A stretch of DNA of 64,000 nucleotides, from NCBI GenBank assembly GCA_963773835.1, contig CAVZCQ010000003.1:1-64000 (forward strand). The letters run 5' to 3'. The position numbers and the translations under genes are program-made. Below, in pieces: positions 15,345-23,274 of this stretch (position 1 is its first letter; each line of letters starts with the position of its first letter). Under the pieces are notes generated by a model. The model did no database searches, was not told the origin of the DNA, and saw only the letters and a program-made list of their open reading frames with translations. Source of the stretch: JOPF136 sp963773835 (GTDB taxonomy: Bacteria; Acidobacteriota; Terriglobia; Acidiferrales; UBA7541).

Positions 15345-17060
15345 TCAGCATCCGACGCCTGGTCGTGGCTCTTTCTCCGTCTTCAGCGGCTGTGGTTGAT
15401 CTGGCAGTTTCTCCGTAGTGTGACTTTCTTCGACTGCCGCCGGGCCGGCTGCGGCATTGGCCAGCGATAACGCCTCAAGTTCTGGCAACGGCCGGGGGAG
15501 AAGGGCCGGTTGCCTTTGCACAGGCGGCCTATAGGGAAAGCTAAGGGGCACCACGAGGTCCCGAGATTTCAGATAGCCGGTTTGATTGTGCAGCGCTGCA
15601 ATTGTGGATGCCATTACGAGCGGTTCTGTTCGCCGCTGCCAATGGGAGGTTTTGCTTCGCTGCCACTTCAGAAAGGAGGGAACGTTTTCGGTATGGCTCA
15701 CTTCCAAGCGCGCAATTTCAACCTCGCCGATCGACCGGCTTATCCATTGAGCCGCATCCGGCTCGCTCGTTCGCAGGAAGATCTTGGTCATCGGTTGGGA
15801 GAGCATCACTTCCGCCTGATGACCATAGAGAGAGTGCAATTGGCTGCGTCCCTGAAAACCGAGCACAAGGCAAACGTTCGCTTTGCGACCTTCAGTAATG
15901 AGCGTCGCCAACTGCGGCAGCCGCTGGAGGCTCGCCAATTCGTCCAGGATGATCCAGACGGGCGCTCCCTTTTGGCCGAACTCCATCAGCCGGAGAAACA
16001 GGGAATCGAGCCACATGCTGATAAGTGGTCGCAGGCTATCCCGGTGGGTCGGCACGCTCGGAAGAAATAGGCATCCGCTGGGCTGTCGCGCCCAACTGAC
16101 CGCGCTCCATCTGCCTCGGGTCTCGCGTTCGCTTGGGAGAAGCTGAAACCCGGCGGCTGCTTGGTTTAAGGTGGCCAGCACGGCAGCTCTCTGGCCGGGA
16201 GCGTTCCTGGGGATCATCGCTTCAAGCTCTGTCCCGGCAATGCGCCGGTCAATCTCGTCCGGATTCTTCATCCACAGCGTTAACTCCTGCGGGGTGGGCC
16301 GATAGCGCAGCAAGTGAGCGAAGATCTTTCGCGATGCCTCCGTGAAGAACGGATTCTCCCGTGGCTTGTCTGGAAAAAGTGACCCTGCCAGAGCTAACGC
16401 TTCCGCCGGATATTGGATTTCGTCGCTGGGAGACCAAAACGGCATGCGCTGGTCTATCGGGTTCAGGATCACGTCCGAGTCGGGATCGTAAAATTGTGGT
16501 GTGAATTCGAGCGCGGGGTCGTAGACAACCGCACATGCCCCACGTGCGCGGACTTGAACGAATATTTGACGAATGCCCAGTGTCTTGCCTGCTCCTGTGT
16601 CTCCCACGAATAGAAATTGGCTGTTCTCCTCATGCCGACTGATGCGAACTTTGCAGCGTGTAGGCTCGCGCCGAAATATGCACCGCCATCCTCTGAGTGC
16701 TTCGAACGTCTCAAACCCAATGCCATCCGAATGCCTTAGGCGATTGAATTCGGACGGAGTAACCATTTGCGGTCCTTGCAAAATGTAGCCGTGCTTGTTT
16801 TTCCTGTTGGTTCTGAGGTTGTTGATGATCGTCCAAGGAAGTATTGCGGCGGCAAGCACAAGGCCGGGGAGACTTGGCCAGCGAATCAATTCCCAGGGCG
16901 TCTTGGCGTGATAGATCCGCTGGCTCAACCACTGATAAGCAGTAGCAGAATCCAAGTGTTCATACGCGCGCCAATGGAGCGCCGTCGCGCCTTGGGATCG
17001 CGCGTAGCGGCGATAGTACGTAGCCGAGCCCCGGGGTTGGCGTGGCAGTCGTCGTGGCAA
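15345..17060 (-). CDS. TraD/VirD4-like type IV coupling protein (main frame)
   Basis: This frame encodes a DNA-pumping coupling protein: Walker A 'GDTGAGKT' near residue 153, 'VYDPALEFTPQFYDP', Walker B 'PVWIILDELASLQRLP', and 'LVLGFQGRSQLHSLYG' with a downstream 'MTKIFLRTSEPDAAQWIS', typical of TrwB/TraD. A membrane segment lies at about residues 63-80. The protein brings the relaxase-DNA complex to a secretion channel. The frame opens at 17060 only with a TTG inside a region whose continuation ('TALHWRAYEHLDSAT') normally follows an N-terminal 'WTPLxxxYxDSYL' domain. That domain is present upstream in another frame, so a frameshift near 17025 probably splits the gene. It lies 35 bp upstream of the relaxase gene. 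Confidence 0.85.
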   Translation of the reverse strand: MPRRLPRQPRGSATYYRRYARSQGATALHWRAYEHLDSATAYQWLSQRIYHAKTPWELIRWPSLPGLVLAAAILPWTIINNLRTNRKNKHGYILQGPQMVTPSEFNRLRHSDGIGFETFEALRGWRCIFRREPTRCKVRISRHEENSQFLFVGDTGAGKTLGIRQIFVQVRARGACAVVYDPALEFTPQFYDPDSDVILNPIDQRMPFWSPSDEIQYPAEALALAGSLFPDKPRENPFFTEASRKIFAHLLRYRPTPQELTLWMKNPDEIDRRIAGTELEAMIPRNAPGQRAAVLATLNQAAAGFQLLPSERETRGRWSAVSWARQPSGCLFLPSVPTHRDSLRPLISMWLDSLFLRLMEFGQKGAPVWIILDELASLQRLPQLATLITEGRKANVCLVLGFQGRSQLHSLYGHQAEVMLSQPMTKIFLRTSEPDAAQWISRSIGEVEIARLEVSHTENVPSFLKWQRSKTSHWQRRTEPLVMASTIAALHNQTGYLKSRDLVVPLSFPYRPPVQRQPALLPRPLPELEALSLANAAAGPAAVEESHTTEKLPDQPQPLKTEKEPRPGVGC

Positions 17061-17208
17061 TGCGGATGACGTCCTCGTTCCCAGCCAGACGCCAACCAGC
17101 GGGATAAAGAACGAAGAGAAAACTGTATGTACCTTTTCCCCGGTACGCGACGGCCGAAAGATAGCTATCGAAATACCGGCACTCCAGCGGGGTCCAATGG
17201 AGGGCCAT
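17027..17208 (-). pseudogene. N-terminal part of the coupling protein in the other frame
   Basis: From the ATG at 17208 this frame reads 'MALHWTPLECRYFDSYLSAV', then 'YSFLFVLYPAGWRLAG' and 'EDVIRIATT', which is the usual beginning of coupling proteins of this group. The homologous continuation ('ATYYRRYARSQGAT') is in the next frame. The switch falls at a CCCCGGGG run near 17021-17030 and would be repaired by removing one base. It may be a true mutation, a sequencing error or, less likely, programmed frameshifting. Confidence 0.6.
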
Positions 17209-17276
17209 GTTGAACTCGGTGCAGATCCAAGACAAAACCCCGCATAGGTAGATTCGCAAGAATGTCCGGCGGACGT

Positions 17277-17660
17277 TCAAAAGGTTTCCCCCGCGCCTTG
17301 AGACTGGTGGGTGGTGCTGGGCTTAGATTCGGGAAGAAGCTGGGAGAGGATCTCATTCGCGCGTTTCAGCTTGGTTTGGTCTGCGCGCTCAACATACGCG
17401 CCCATCTGTTCCCGGCTCACCTTACCTTCGCTCGTAAAGGCGTAAATGAGGTTCGCTACGATGGTCCGGAGGGCAATGACCTCCGCCAGAATTGCCTGCT
17501 CTGCTGGGGAGCGGTCGGCGCAGGCGGCTAAGAGGGCTCCGCGGCACCATTCGCTAAGTGAGAGGCGCCTGATGCCAGCGCATCCCTGAAAGTGGTCGAA
17601 CTCCTCCTGGGTAACCTTGGTTCCGACAGATCTCGGCCGCGGAGGTGTCTTCTTCTTCAT
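17277..17660 (-). CDS. MobC-like relaxosome accessory protein
   Basis: This 127-residue protein has a ribbon-helix-helix-like N-terminal part ('VGTKVTQEEFDHFQGCAGIR' then 'LSLSEWCRGALLAA'), followed by a long helical C-terminal region ('AEQAILAEVIALRTIVANLI'). This organisation fits plasmid mobilization accessory proteins (MobC or TraJ-like) that bind oriT and help the relaxase. It sits directly upstream of the coupling protein and relaxase on the same strand. The region just upstream contains an inverted repeat that may be part of oriT. Confidence is good from pattern and context, though the family is diverse. Confidence 0.65.
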   Translation of the reverse strand: MKKKTPPRPRSVGTKVTQEEFDHFQGCAGIRRLSLSEWCRGALLAACADRSPAEQAILAEVIALRTIVANLIYAFTSEGKVSREQMGAYVERADQTKLKRANEILSQLLPESKPSTTHQSQGAGETF

Positions 17661-17804
17661 CGGAGAAGCTCCTCGCTCCCAGTGCGAAAAATCAGAAGAG
17701 ATTGCCGAAGTGCAAGAGAATCAGGAAGTTCGCACGCGGTAACCAAAGGCCGTTGGAACAGGACGAATCCTCGCCTAAGCCCCGCGAAAACAAGCAGTTC
17801 GCAG

Positions 17805-17880
17805 GTGGGAACCGGCGGTTCCCACACAGCAACCTGCAAGGGGTGACGTGTCAAAAAATCAAGCCGGTGCCGAAGGCACC
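17805..17880. other. candidate oriT region with two hairpins
   Basis: A perfect 9-bp inverted repeat, GTGGGAACC with GGTTCCCAC (17805-17825, 3-nt spacer), is followed by a 6-bp hairpin, GGTGCC with GGCACC (17866-17880). Both lie in the 238-bp gap between the MobC-like gene and the excisionase-like gene, where oriT is expected for this gene order. No nic site could be recognised by comparison, so the call rests on position and symmetry. Confidence 0.4.
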
Positions 17881-17898
17881 GCACGGCAGAACGCATGA

Positions 17899-18111
17899 TT
17901 AACCCCCGGAGGCAACCGTTTCGGGCCGAATCGAGGAATGGTCGAGTCGTGCAAACTGTTCGATTGCGTCTCGGTGAATCAGGACGCGCCGGCCGATCCG
18001 GCGGGCTGGTAGTTGCCGGCTGAAAATCAAATAGTCCAGGCTGCGAACCGAGATCGACAGCATTTGCGCGGCCTCGCGCTTCGTGTACAGCACCTTTTCG
18101 TTAGCGGACAT
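17899..18111 (-). CDS. excisionase-like helix-turn-helix protein
   Basis: This 70-residue protein is a MerR/excisionase-type DNA-binding protein: 'LYTKREAAQMLSISVRSLDY' then 'LIFSRQLPARRIGRRVLIHR' is the standard winged helix of helix-turn-helix domain 17 proteins. Small proteins of this kind direct integrases toward excision or act as repressors. It is divergent from the Cro/CI regulator and the integrase, which fits a recombination-direction switch for the element. Confidence 0.8.
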   Translation of the reverse strand: MSANEKVLYTKREAAQMLSISVRSLDYLIFSRQLPARRIGRRVLIHRDAIEQFARLDHSSIRPETVASGG

Positions 18112-18241
18112 GCAGAAAACGCTCCTTTCAACTCTCTGTTTTCTAAGGTCCTCCTTTCGTTGCGGACGATCGCACTACGGCGCTTGCATCTCAACGCGAG
18201 AAGGATTATAATGCTCCTCATAAGGGATGAGAGGAAAACCG

Positions 18242-18853
18242 GTGACGACGAATTTGTACGAATACATTGGGAAGCGAATCCGTGAGCTCCGCACCACTTA
18301 CGGCGGCGAGGGCGGGATTTCGCAGAATGCGCTAGCCAAAGCATTGAACGTCTCCAGTAATACTGTCTCCCGCTGGGAGAATTCTTTTTACCACCCGACG
18401 GTCGAGGACTTACAGAAGCTGGCGGGCTTTTTTGGTGCCACAATTCTCGATTTCGTCCCGCACGATGACACGGCTAGGGACCGAAGCGAGAATATTGAGG
18501 CGCTACTGCGAGCGGCTAAGCTCTTAAACGACAATGAATTGGAAGAGCTTCGCCATTATGCCGAGTGGCGCCGCTCGCGGCGCGTCTACAGAAGGGTGCC
18601 TCCTGGGCGGAGGCCGGAGGGATTGAACGCCCGATCCGCTAAACGGATCAAGGAGGGTCAAAGGAAGGGCAAAGAACAGCCTTTCAAATTGAAGGGCGCG
18701 TATGGCGAGACTGGCGCGCAAAAGCGGGTGAGCAGAAATTTCCTCGTAGGAGAAAGCTATGAGTCTTTTCAAACGGAACAAGACCTGGTGGACGGATTTT
18801 TCAGTCAATGGTGTGCGTTTCCGCATGTCGCTCCAGACCACAGACTGGCGTGA
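18242..18853 (+). CDS. Cro/CI-type transcriptional regulator
   Basis: The product (203 residues) starts with a helix-turn-helix of the Cro/CI class: 'KRIRELRTTYGGEGGISQNA', 'LAKALNVSSNTVSRWENS', 'YHPTVEDLQKLAGFFG'. I chose GTG 18242 because AGAGG lies 7 bases before it; the in-frame ATG at 18227 has no proper site. After about residue 118 the sequence becomes arginine-rich and low in pattern, and its last 95 bp overlap the integrase in another frame. That suggests the natural stop was lost by a frameshift. It probably represses integrase or transfer genes. Confidence 0.7.
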   Translation: MTTNLYEYIGKRIRELRTTYGGEGGISQNALAKALNVSSNTVSRWENSFYHPTVEDLQKLAGFFGATILDFVPHDDTARDRSENIEALLRAAKLLNDNELEELRHYAEWRRSRRVYRRVPPGRRPEGLNARSAKRIKEGQRKGKEQPFKLKGAYGETGAQKRVSRNFLVGESYESFQTEQDLVDGFFSQWCAFPHVAPDHRLA

Positions 18854-20030
18854 AGCGGAAACGCGCCAGAAGGAAAAGATCACGCAGGCGACTCTGGGCA
18901 AGATCGTGCCGTCTAGCCAGCAATTCGCCAGGCTAGCGTTCACCCAAGCTGCCGAACGATATCTCGACGGGCGGAAGTTAGAGCTATCAGACCGGAGCAT
19001 TAAGAAGGAGCGGCAGCTGTTGCTGCAGCCGTGCAAGTTCTTCGCGGTGACTCCACTGGTGAAGATCACAGCCGAAAGCCTCCTGGCCTACCGGGAATGC
19101 AGAGCCAAGGACGGACTTTCCCCCGCCTACATCAACATGGAGATGGGCACGTTGCGGCGAATATTAAAGCGCGCAAGGCGTTGGCACATCGTGGCCGACG
19201 AGATAAAACCACTCAAGGAACGCAGACAAGTGGGGCGTGCCTTGGCTCCTGAGATAAAGGCAAAGCTGCTGGCGATGGCGGGCAGTCGTCCTGAGTGGCA
19301 GGTGGTGCGGTGCGCCATAATCCTCGCGCTCAATACGACCATGCGCGGGTGTGAGTTGAAGGGGTTGCGCTGGCGCGACGTGAACCTCCTCGACCGCGTG
19401 CTAACAATCCGGCGCAGCAAGACTGAGGCCGGGGAGAGAGTGATCCCCCTGAATCGGGAAGCCCTGGGGGCCATCATGGAGCTGTACAGACGCTCCCAGG
19501 CGAAGAAGATCAATGAGCCGGATCACTATGTATTCGCGGCCTGCGAGAACCTCAGGATTGACGCCACGCGGCCGCAGGCAAGTTGGCGCACGGCTTGGCG
19601 TCACCTGACGCGGGCAATCCGTTGCCCGGCCTGCGCCCTCTTGCAAGACCCAGCCAACAACTGCCGTAACGAGCAGTGCAAGGCCGATATTCACAAGGTC
19701 AAGAGCCCATTCGCCGGGCTCCGTTTCCACGACTTGCGCCACCACGCGATAACGGAGCTTGCAGAGTCACAGGCCAGCGAGCAAACCATCATGGCGATTG
19801 CGGGCCACGTCTCGCCCAAGATGCTTGCCCATTACTCTCACGTGCGCCTGGAAGCCAAACGGCGCGCCCTAGATGCGCTTAGCGGCGCGGCGACGGAGGG
19901 CGGTCATGGCACAATCCACGACACAAATGACTCGCCCGCCGAAACTGTTCACCCGCAAGTGATTGAAAGGAGTGGTAGGCCCGTGGGGACTCGAACCCCA
20001 GACCTCTACCGTGTCAAGGTAGCGCTCTAA
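18759..20030 (+). CDS. tyrosine integrase ending inside tRNA-Val
   Basis: This 423-residue integrase has the full catalytic set: Arg196 ('TTMRGCELKGLRW'), Lys221 ('RRSKTEAGERVIPL'), His324-x2-Arg327 ('FHDLRHH'), His350 ('AIAGHVSPKM') and Tyr359 ('LAHYSHV'). The N-terminal half has the SAM-like core-binding region. A cysteine-rich insert (C289, C292, C302, C307) sits between catalytic motifs and may bind zinc. AGGAG lies 8 bases before the ATG. The last 18 codons ('VGTRTPDLYRVKVAL') are the antisense of a tRNA-Val gene, the usual mark of an integrase next to its tRNA attachment site. It is the integrase of the mobilizable element to its left. Confidence 0.93.
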   Translation: MSLFKRNKTWWTDFSVNGVRFRMSLQTTDWREAETRQKEKITQATLGKIVPSSQQFARLAFTQAAERYLDGRKLELSDRSIKKERQLLLQPCKFFAVTPLVKITAESLLAYRECRAKDGLSPAYINMEMGTLRRILKRARRWHIVADEIKPLKERRQVGRALAPEIKAKLLAMAGSRPEWQVVRCAIILALNTTMRGCELKGLRWRDVNLLDRVLTIRRSKTEAGERVIPLNREALGAIMELYRRSQAKKINEPDHYVFAACENLRIDATRPQASWRTAWRHLTRAIRCPACALLQDPANNCRNEQCKADIHKVKSPFAGLRFHDLRHHAITELAESQASEQTIMAIAGHVSPKMLAHYSHVRLEAKRRALDALSGAATEGGHGTIHDTNDSPAETVHPQVIERSGRPVGTRTPDLYRVKVAL

Positions 20031-20049
20031 CCAACTGAGCTACGGGCCT
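19973..20049 (-). tRNA. tRNA-Val(GAC)
   Basis: The minus strand folds as a complete 77-nt cloverleaf: acceptor AGGCCCG with CGGGCCT, D-arm GCTC-AGTTGGTTA-GAGC, anticodon stem CTACC/GGTAG with loop TTGACAC (anticodon GAC, valine), T-arm TGGGG-TTCGAGT-CCCCA, discriminator A and encoded CCA. The integrase gene ends inside its 3' half on the opposite strand. It is the likely attB of the mobilizable element. Confidence 0.96.
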
Positions 20050-20320
20050 GACCTGCCCCTTTATGCTAGCACAGGCGGAGGCGGGGGGCTCCGAGCCACT
20101 TCCTGGCTCAGCGCGGCAATGATGTCCGCGCTAACCGGGCTTGGGCCAAAAAGAGGCGTTTACGGCTATATGCGGAGATTGCAGCGTTGGCGTCTCGTTC
20201 GACGGCGGCAGCGAATCGGCCAGCGCGTGGCATTTGCTATCACAGACCGGGGCCGTGCACGCCTGGCTTGGTTGCGTGAGCGGCGGGAAAGCTAGCTGGG
20301 TATTCGCCGCTGCTCCGGTA

Positions 20321-20998
20321 CTAAACTCGAATCATCCTGTTTCCTCGGTGGCCTATCTTAATAACCACATTCTCGAATCCCTGTTTTCGACAAAACTCGG
20401 TCAGCTGCTTCCGGTACCTCCCGTAGTGGTCCAAAACAATGTCATCAAACCGTACGACAATGAAAACAATACCATTCTCCCCAGAAGAATGGATTTGCTC
20501 CCATGCGCGCGCTATGTCTGTTGCCAATTTGTTCAGAAATCCTTTGCTCAAATTGAAGTAGGCTCCGCCGTCATAAACCTTGTAGCTTAACCGTCGATTT
20601 ATCTCATCGTCAGAAATACCCACCGTCTTGATCTCGCAGTAGCTTTTCGCTCGCTGGTCAATAAAGCTAATGTCCGGTGTTTTTTTCTTTCCCTCTTTGA
20701 TGAATCGAATCGTTCCGAATCCCTTGTTCAATAGATACCGATACGCAAATACTTCATTCAATAGATTAAAGAACGTTTGCTTTCGCTGGCCCTGTCGCTC
20801 GTTCCCGAATTGTCCGACTGCTTTTTCCTTGAGAATACTCCACGACTCTTGATCCAGCAGCATTAGGGCTTCGTTGTAGGACCGATAGTGCTTACCTTTG
20901 GTTGGCTCAGCCCGACATGAGTTCTCAAAATTCGCAAAGAAGTCATCAGAAGGATATCTTTCCCGGACTTCAGCTACCAACTCACGAAACCTTTTCAT
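20321..20998 (-). CDS. hypothetical protein with PD-(D/E)XK-like nuclease motif
   Basis: The 225-residue product carries 'TPDISFIDQRAKSYCEIKTVG' less one end residue in the pattern D-x(n)-E-x-K (around residues 119-137), with an upstream glutamate in 'LLNEVFAYRYLLNKG'. This is the arrangement of the PD-(D/E)XK nuclease fold. The C-terminal half alternates helix and strand ('NGIVFIVVRFDDIVLDHYGRY', trimmed here). It is followed on the opposite side by tRNA-Val and preceded by a helical protein gene on the same strand. The gene on the minus strand is preferred over an overlapping plus-strand frame because it has regular protein-like composition. A role in defence or DNA processing is possible but not shown. 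Confidence 0.55.
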   Translation of the reverse strand: MKRFRELVAEVRERYPSDDFFANFENSCRAEPTKGKHYRSYNEALMLLDQESWSILKEKAVGQFGNERQGQRKQTFFNLLNEVFAYRYLLNKGFGTIRFIKEGKKKTPDISFIDQRAKSYCEIKTVGISDDEINRRLSYKVYDGGAYFNLSKGFLNKLATDIARAWEQIHSSGENGIVFIVVRFDDIVLDHYGRYRKQLTEFCRKQGFENVVIKIGHRGNRMIRV

Positions 20999-21027
20999 AA
21001 GCGCCTAGCAAATATTACAGCCAGTCT

Positions 21028-21750
21028 TTAATCGGCGAGCTTGAATGTCGTTTTGTCCAGATTGGTCTTAACGATCTCGATTGCGACGATTATGTAGTCC
21101 TCGACCGCAGACATCAGCTCTTCCACGTGAGTGGAAACAGCTTGAACCTTGAATCGCTCGGCAGGGAGCACAGTTGAAGTTGCAATCATCGTGGCACGGC
21201 CATCCCGTGTCAGGGCCGTTGCTGTGACCCGATTTAGTCTCTTGTCGTGAGCGATCTGGTAGTCCCTAAAGTCCGAGATGTTCTGCTTGAGCTGCGCCGC
21301 CTTCTCCATGAAACCTGTCGGGACAGCCAGTTTCCTTTGCCCAGCGTATTCTCCGAAATTGTCGACAAGATCGTGATGAGAATCGAGCGAGCACGCTCTT
21401 CCTTGGCCGAAATATTTCTCGATTGCACGAGCGACGGTGTCCAAGAGAATCTTGGCGAAGAGATAAAAGCTTTCAATCTCGATATGCAGAAGATCAGTGG
21501 CCCTGCTGGATTCATCCAATCGGTGGCGTTGTTCGGCCGTCAAATAGGGGCCGGGAGACGGCGGAGTTTCCATCAATGCCTTGAGTCTCTCGGAATAGGT
21601 CTGGGTGGCCTTGGTCTCACGCTCTAGGATGATCGTCAAAAATGTGTGATAGTGATCTACCGCCTGCCACGAAGTGGCGAATGCTGTGAACTGAACGCTG
21701 TCAACGAAGCGATGATGCTCGGATTCGATTAGGTCCTCGATGATCTTCAT
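21028..21750 (-). CDS. hypothetical alpha-helical protein
   Basis: This 240-residue protein is predicted to be almost all helical: 'FATSWQAVDHYHTFLTIILE', 'LTAEQRHRLDESSRATDLL', 'FYLFAKILLDTVARAIEKYF', ending with 'VEDYIIVAIEIVKTNLDKT'. It contains 'DFRDYQIAHDKRLN', which resembles the R-x4-H type motif of HEPN-like proteins but is not exact. It lies 29 bp upstream of the nuclease-like gene, on the same strand, so the two may form an operon. I recognise no family with confidence. Confidence 0.45.
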   Translation of the reverse strand: MKIIEDLIESEHHRFVDSVQFTAFATSWQAVDHYHTFLTIILERETKATQTYSERLKALMETPPSPGPYLTAEQRHRLDESSRATDLLHIEIESFYLFAKILLDTVARAIEKYFGQGRACSLDSHHDLVDNFGEYAGQRKLAVPTGFMEKAAQLKQNISDFRDYQIAHDKRLNRVTATALTRDGRATMIATSTVLPAERFKVQAVSTHVEELMSAVEDYIIVAIEIVKTNLDKTTFKLAD

Positions 21751-21848
21751 CGCGTCAATTCCAAAATCAGCGCCAGCACCTAAGACTCATTTGAATAACA
21801 CCAAAGCTACAGCCTTGAACTGCAGTTCGGGGTATTCTAGTCGAGCCT

Positions 21849-22115
21849 ATGACCGTTTGCATCGACCACGGATCACAAGGGCTGGTCTTCGCGCCCAATC
21901 CAACGAAGGGCGGACTCTACCCATGCTTTTCGATGGTGGCGCGCGGGATCAAGTTCACCCTCGTAATCGGCGACAGTCTGCCAGACGAAATTCGTGAAGC
22001 GTGCTGCGTGGGCTCGACACGCGAGGTAATTTATGTGACAAATTGCGAGTCGGAATCGCTAGACGCTTTTGGTCGTATTTACAAGACAGCTGAGATGGAT
22101 GTGCGCCTGCCATAA
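21849..22115 (+). CDS. small hypothetical protein, first gene of Ntn-hydrolase unit
   Basis: This 88-residue product ('MTVCIDHGSQGLVFAPNPTK' at the start) shows alternating strands and loops and has no signal or membrane segment. It contains four cysteines without a clear metal-site spacing. It precedes the membrane-anchored protein and the Ntn hydrolase on the same strand with a 38-bp gap, so it may be co-transcribed. No ribosome-binding site stands out. Family and function are unknown. Confidence 0.4.
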   Translation: MTVCIDHGSQGLVFAPNPTKGGLYPCFSMVARGIKFTLVIGDSLPDEIREACCVGSTREVIYVTNCESESLDAFGRIYKTAEMDVRLP

Positions 22116-22153
22116 GTCAAGGGCGTGTCCGACCAAATCACAGGCTGCGTGAC

Positions 22154-22549
22154 ATGTTGGCTGACTGGAACCGCGAGCGATACATCCGAGGCGTTCCAAG
22201 GAAGCTGTCGCGCCAGCGCGTGGCACTTGTGCTCCAGCCTGGGAATGTGTGGGTAATCGAAAAGGCTGTCACAGACGATGGGGACCTAGACGAGGCTCTG
22301 CGAACCTGTCACATGCGCGGATGGGTTGAGGCCCTTGCCAACTCAGTCCCACATGGCGCACTCAACCCGGACGGGAAGTTGCCACAGGGCGATTGGGTCT
22401 CAGGTCACGGACCGATCTATCGCCTGACCGAGGCCGGTTGGAGCGTCATCCATCGAACGCACGAATGGATTGTAGTGACCTGTGTCGTCTCGATTCTCGC
22501 TTGTTTTGCTGCGATCATCGGTCTTGTGATTGCCTTTATCCGGCTATGA
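22154..22549 (+). CDS. C-terminally membrane-anchored small protein
   Basis: The 131-residue product is soluble-looking for its first 105 residues and ends with one strong membrane segment ('WIVVTCVVSILACFAAIIGL') near the C-terminus, so it is probably a tail-anchored protein facing the cytoplasm. Its stop overlaps the start of the Ntn-hydrolase gene as ATGA, indicating translational coupling. It may tether or present substrates to that enzyme; this is inferred only from the overlap. Confidence 0.5.
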   Translation: MLADWNRERYIRGVPRKLSRQRVALVLQPGNVWVIEKAVTDDGDLDEALRTCHMRGWVEALANSVPHGALNPDGKLPQGDWVSGHGPIYRLTEAGWSVIHRTHEWIVVTCVVSILACFAAIIGLVIAFIRL

Positions 22550-23250
22550 CCGCGCTCGTAACCAGCTACACGCCGGAAGGATTTGTGGTCGGGGCCGATG
22601 GGATGCGGCGCAATCAAGATTCTGGCCAGGTGGAAACCTTGAAGGCGCAAAAGATATTTCCGATTCAGCAAGAATTCTTTGTGGGCGCGTACGGTTGGGC
22701 GGGAATGACGAGAATATTCTACAGCAATAAAGAACCTTTCGATTTCGCAGCCAAAACCAACCAAGTGATTCGAGACTATCCTTGCGAGCGCGGCGAAGGA
22801 TTTTCTGAATACACCGAAAGAATTACCGACGAAGTGTTTGAACTTTTGTTTGTTCACAACAACAACTGCGCTATTCCTGCAGATCAAATTCGCCCGGACG
22901 AGATAAATCGCGTTTTGTTCGTTGGCTACGTTAGCCGCGAAGCTTGGCTGGCGCAGATAGTCTTTCCGCGATTCAACGGGCATCCGTGGAGGCCGCACAC
23001 TGACCGATTGGATAAGGAGCCACAAACTTTTGCAATCGTTAGCGGGTCCGAAGTCATTTGGAATAAATATCCGTGTAAGGAGCCTCCTGATTCGCTCACC
23101 GCAGGCGCGACATTAGTTCGAGGATATATTCAGTCTTGTGCCGACCATCAGGGTGAATACGTCGAGTGCAAAAACATAGGAGGACGCATTCATATTGCAA
23201 GCGTGACCGAACAGGGATTCAAATGGATAGAGCCTCCTCTCATCCAATAA
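22546..23250 (+). CDS. proteasome/HslV-like Ntn hydrolase
   Basis: The 234-residue protein starts 'MTALVTSYTPEGFVVGADGM'. Removal of Met would expose Thr1 as the nucleophile, with Asp17 in 'GADG' exactly where HslV has it, and a lysine near position 33 in 'LKAQKIFPI'. The following 'FFVGAYGWAGM' fits the glycine-rich strand of proteasome-type beta subunits. These features define the Ntn-hydrolase fold used by HslV and proteasomes for threonine-type peptidase activity. No cognate ATPase (HslU, Mpa/ARC) is nearby. The start is fixed by an ATGA overlap with the membrane-anchored gene. Whether it assembles into a ring is unknown. The fold assignment is good and the biological role is open. Confidence 0.65.
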   Translation: MTALVTSYTPEGFVVGADGMRRNQDSGQVETLKAQKIFPIQQEFFVGAYGWAGMTRIFYSNKEPFDFAAKTNQVIRDYPCERGEGFSEYTERITDEVFELLFVHNNNCAIPADQIRPDEINRVLFVGYVSREAWLAQIVFPRFNGHPWRPHTDRLDKEPQTFAIVSGSEVIWNKYPCKEPPDSLTAGATLVRGYIQSCADHQGEYVECKNIGGRIHIASVTEQGFKWIEPPLIQ

Positions 23251-23274
23251 GTGGGAATATATACATAAATAAAA

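Noticed and set aside
1..19972. A second tRNA-Val fragment as the left attachment site of the mobilizable element.
   Set aside because: I looked for the tRNA 3' sequence in both orientations by eye and found no convincing copy in this interval; the site may be outside the window or too degraded.
20141..20590. A 149-codon plus-strand frame after the tRNA-Val.
   Set aside because: It overlaps the better minus-strand nuclease-like gene, and only that gene has motif support.
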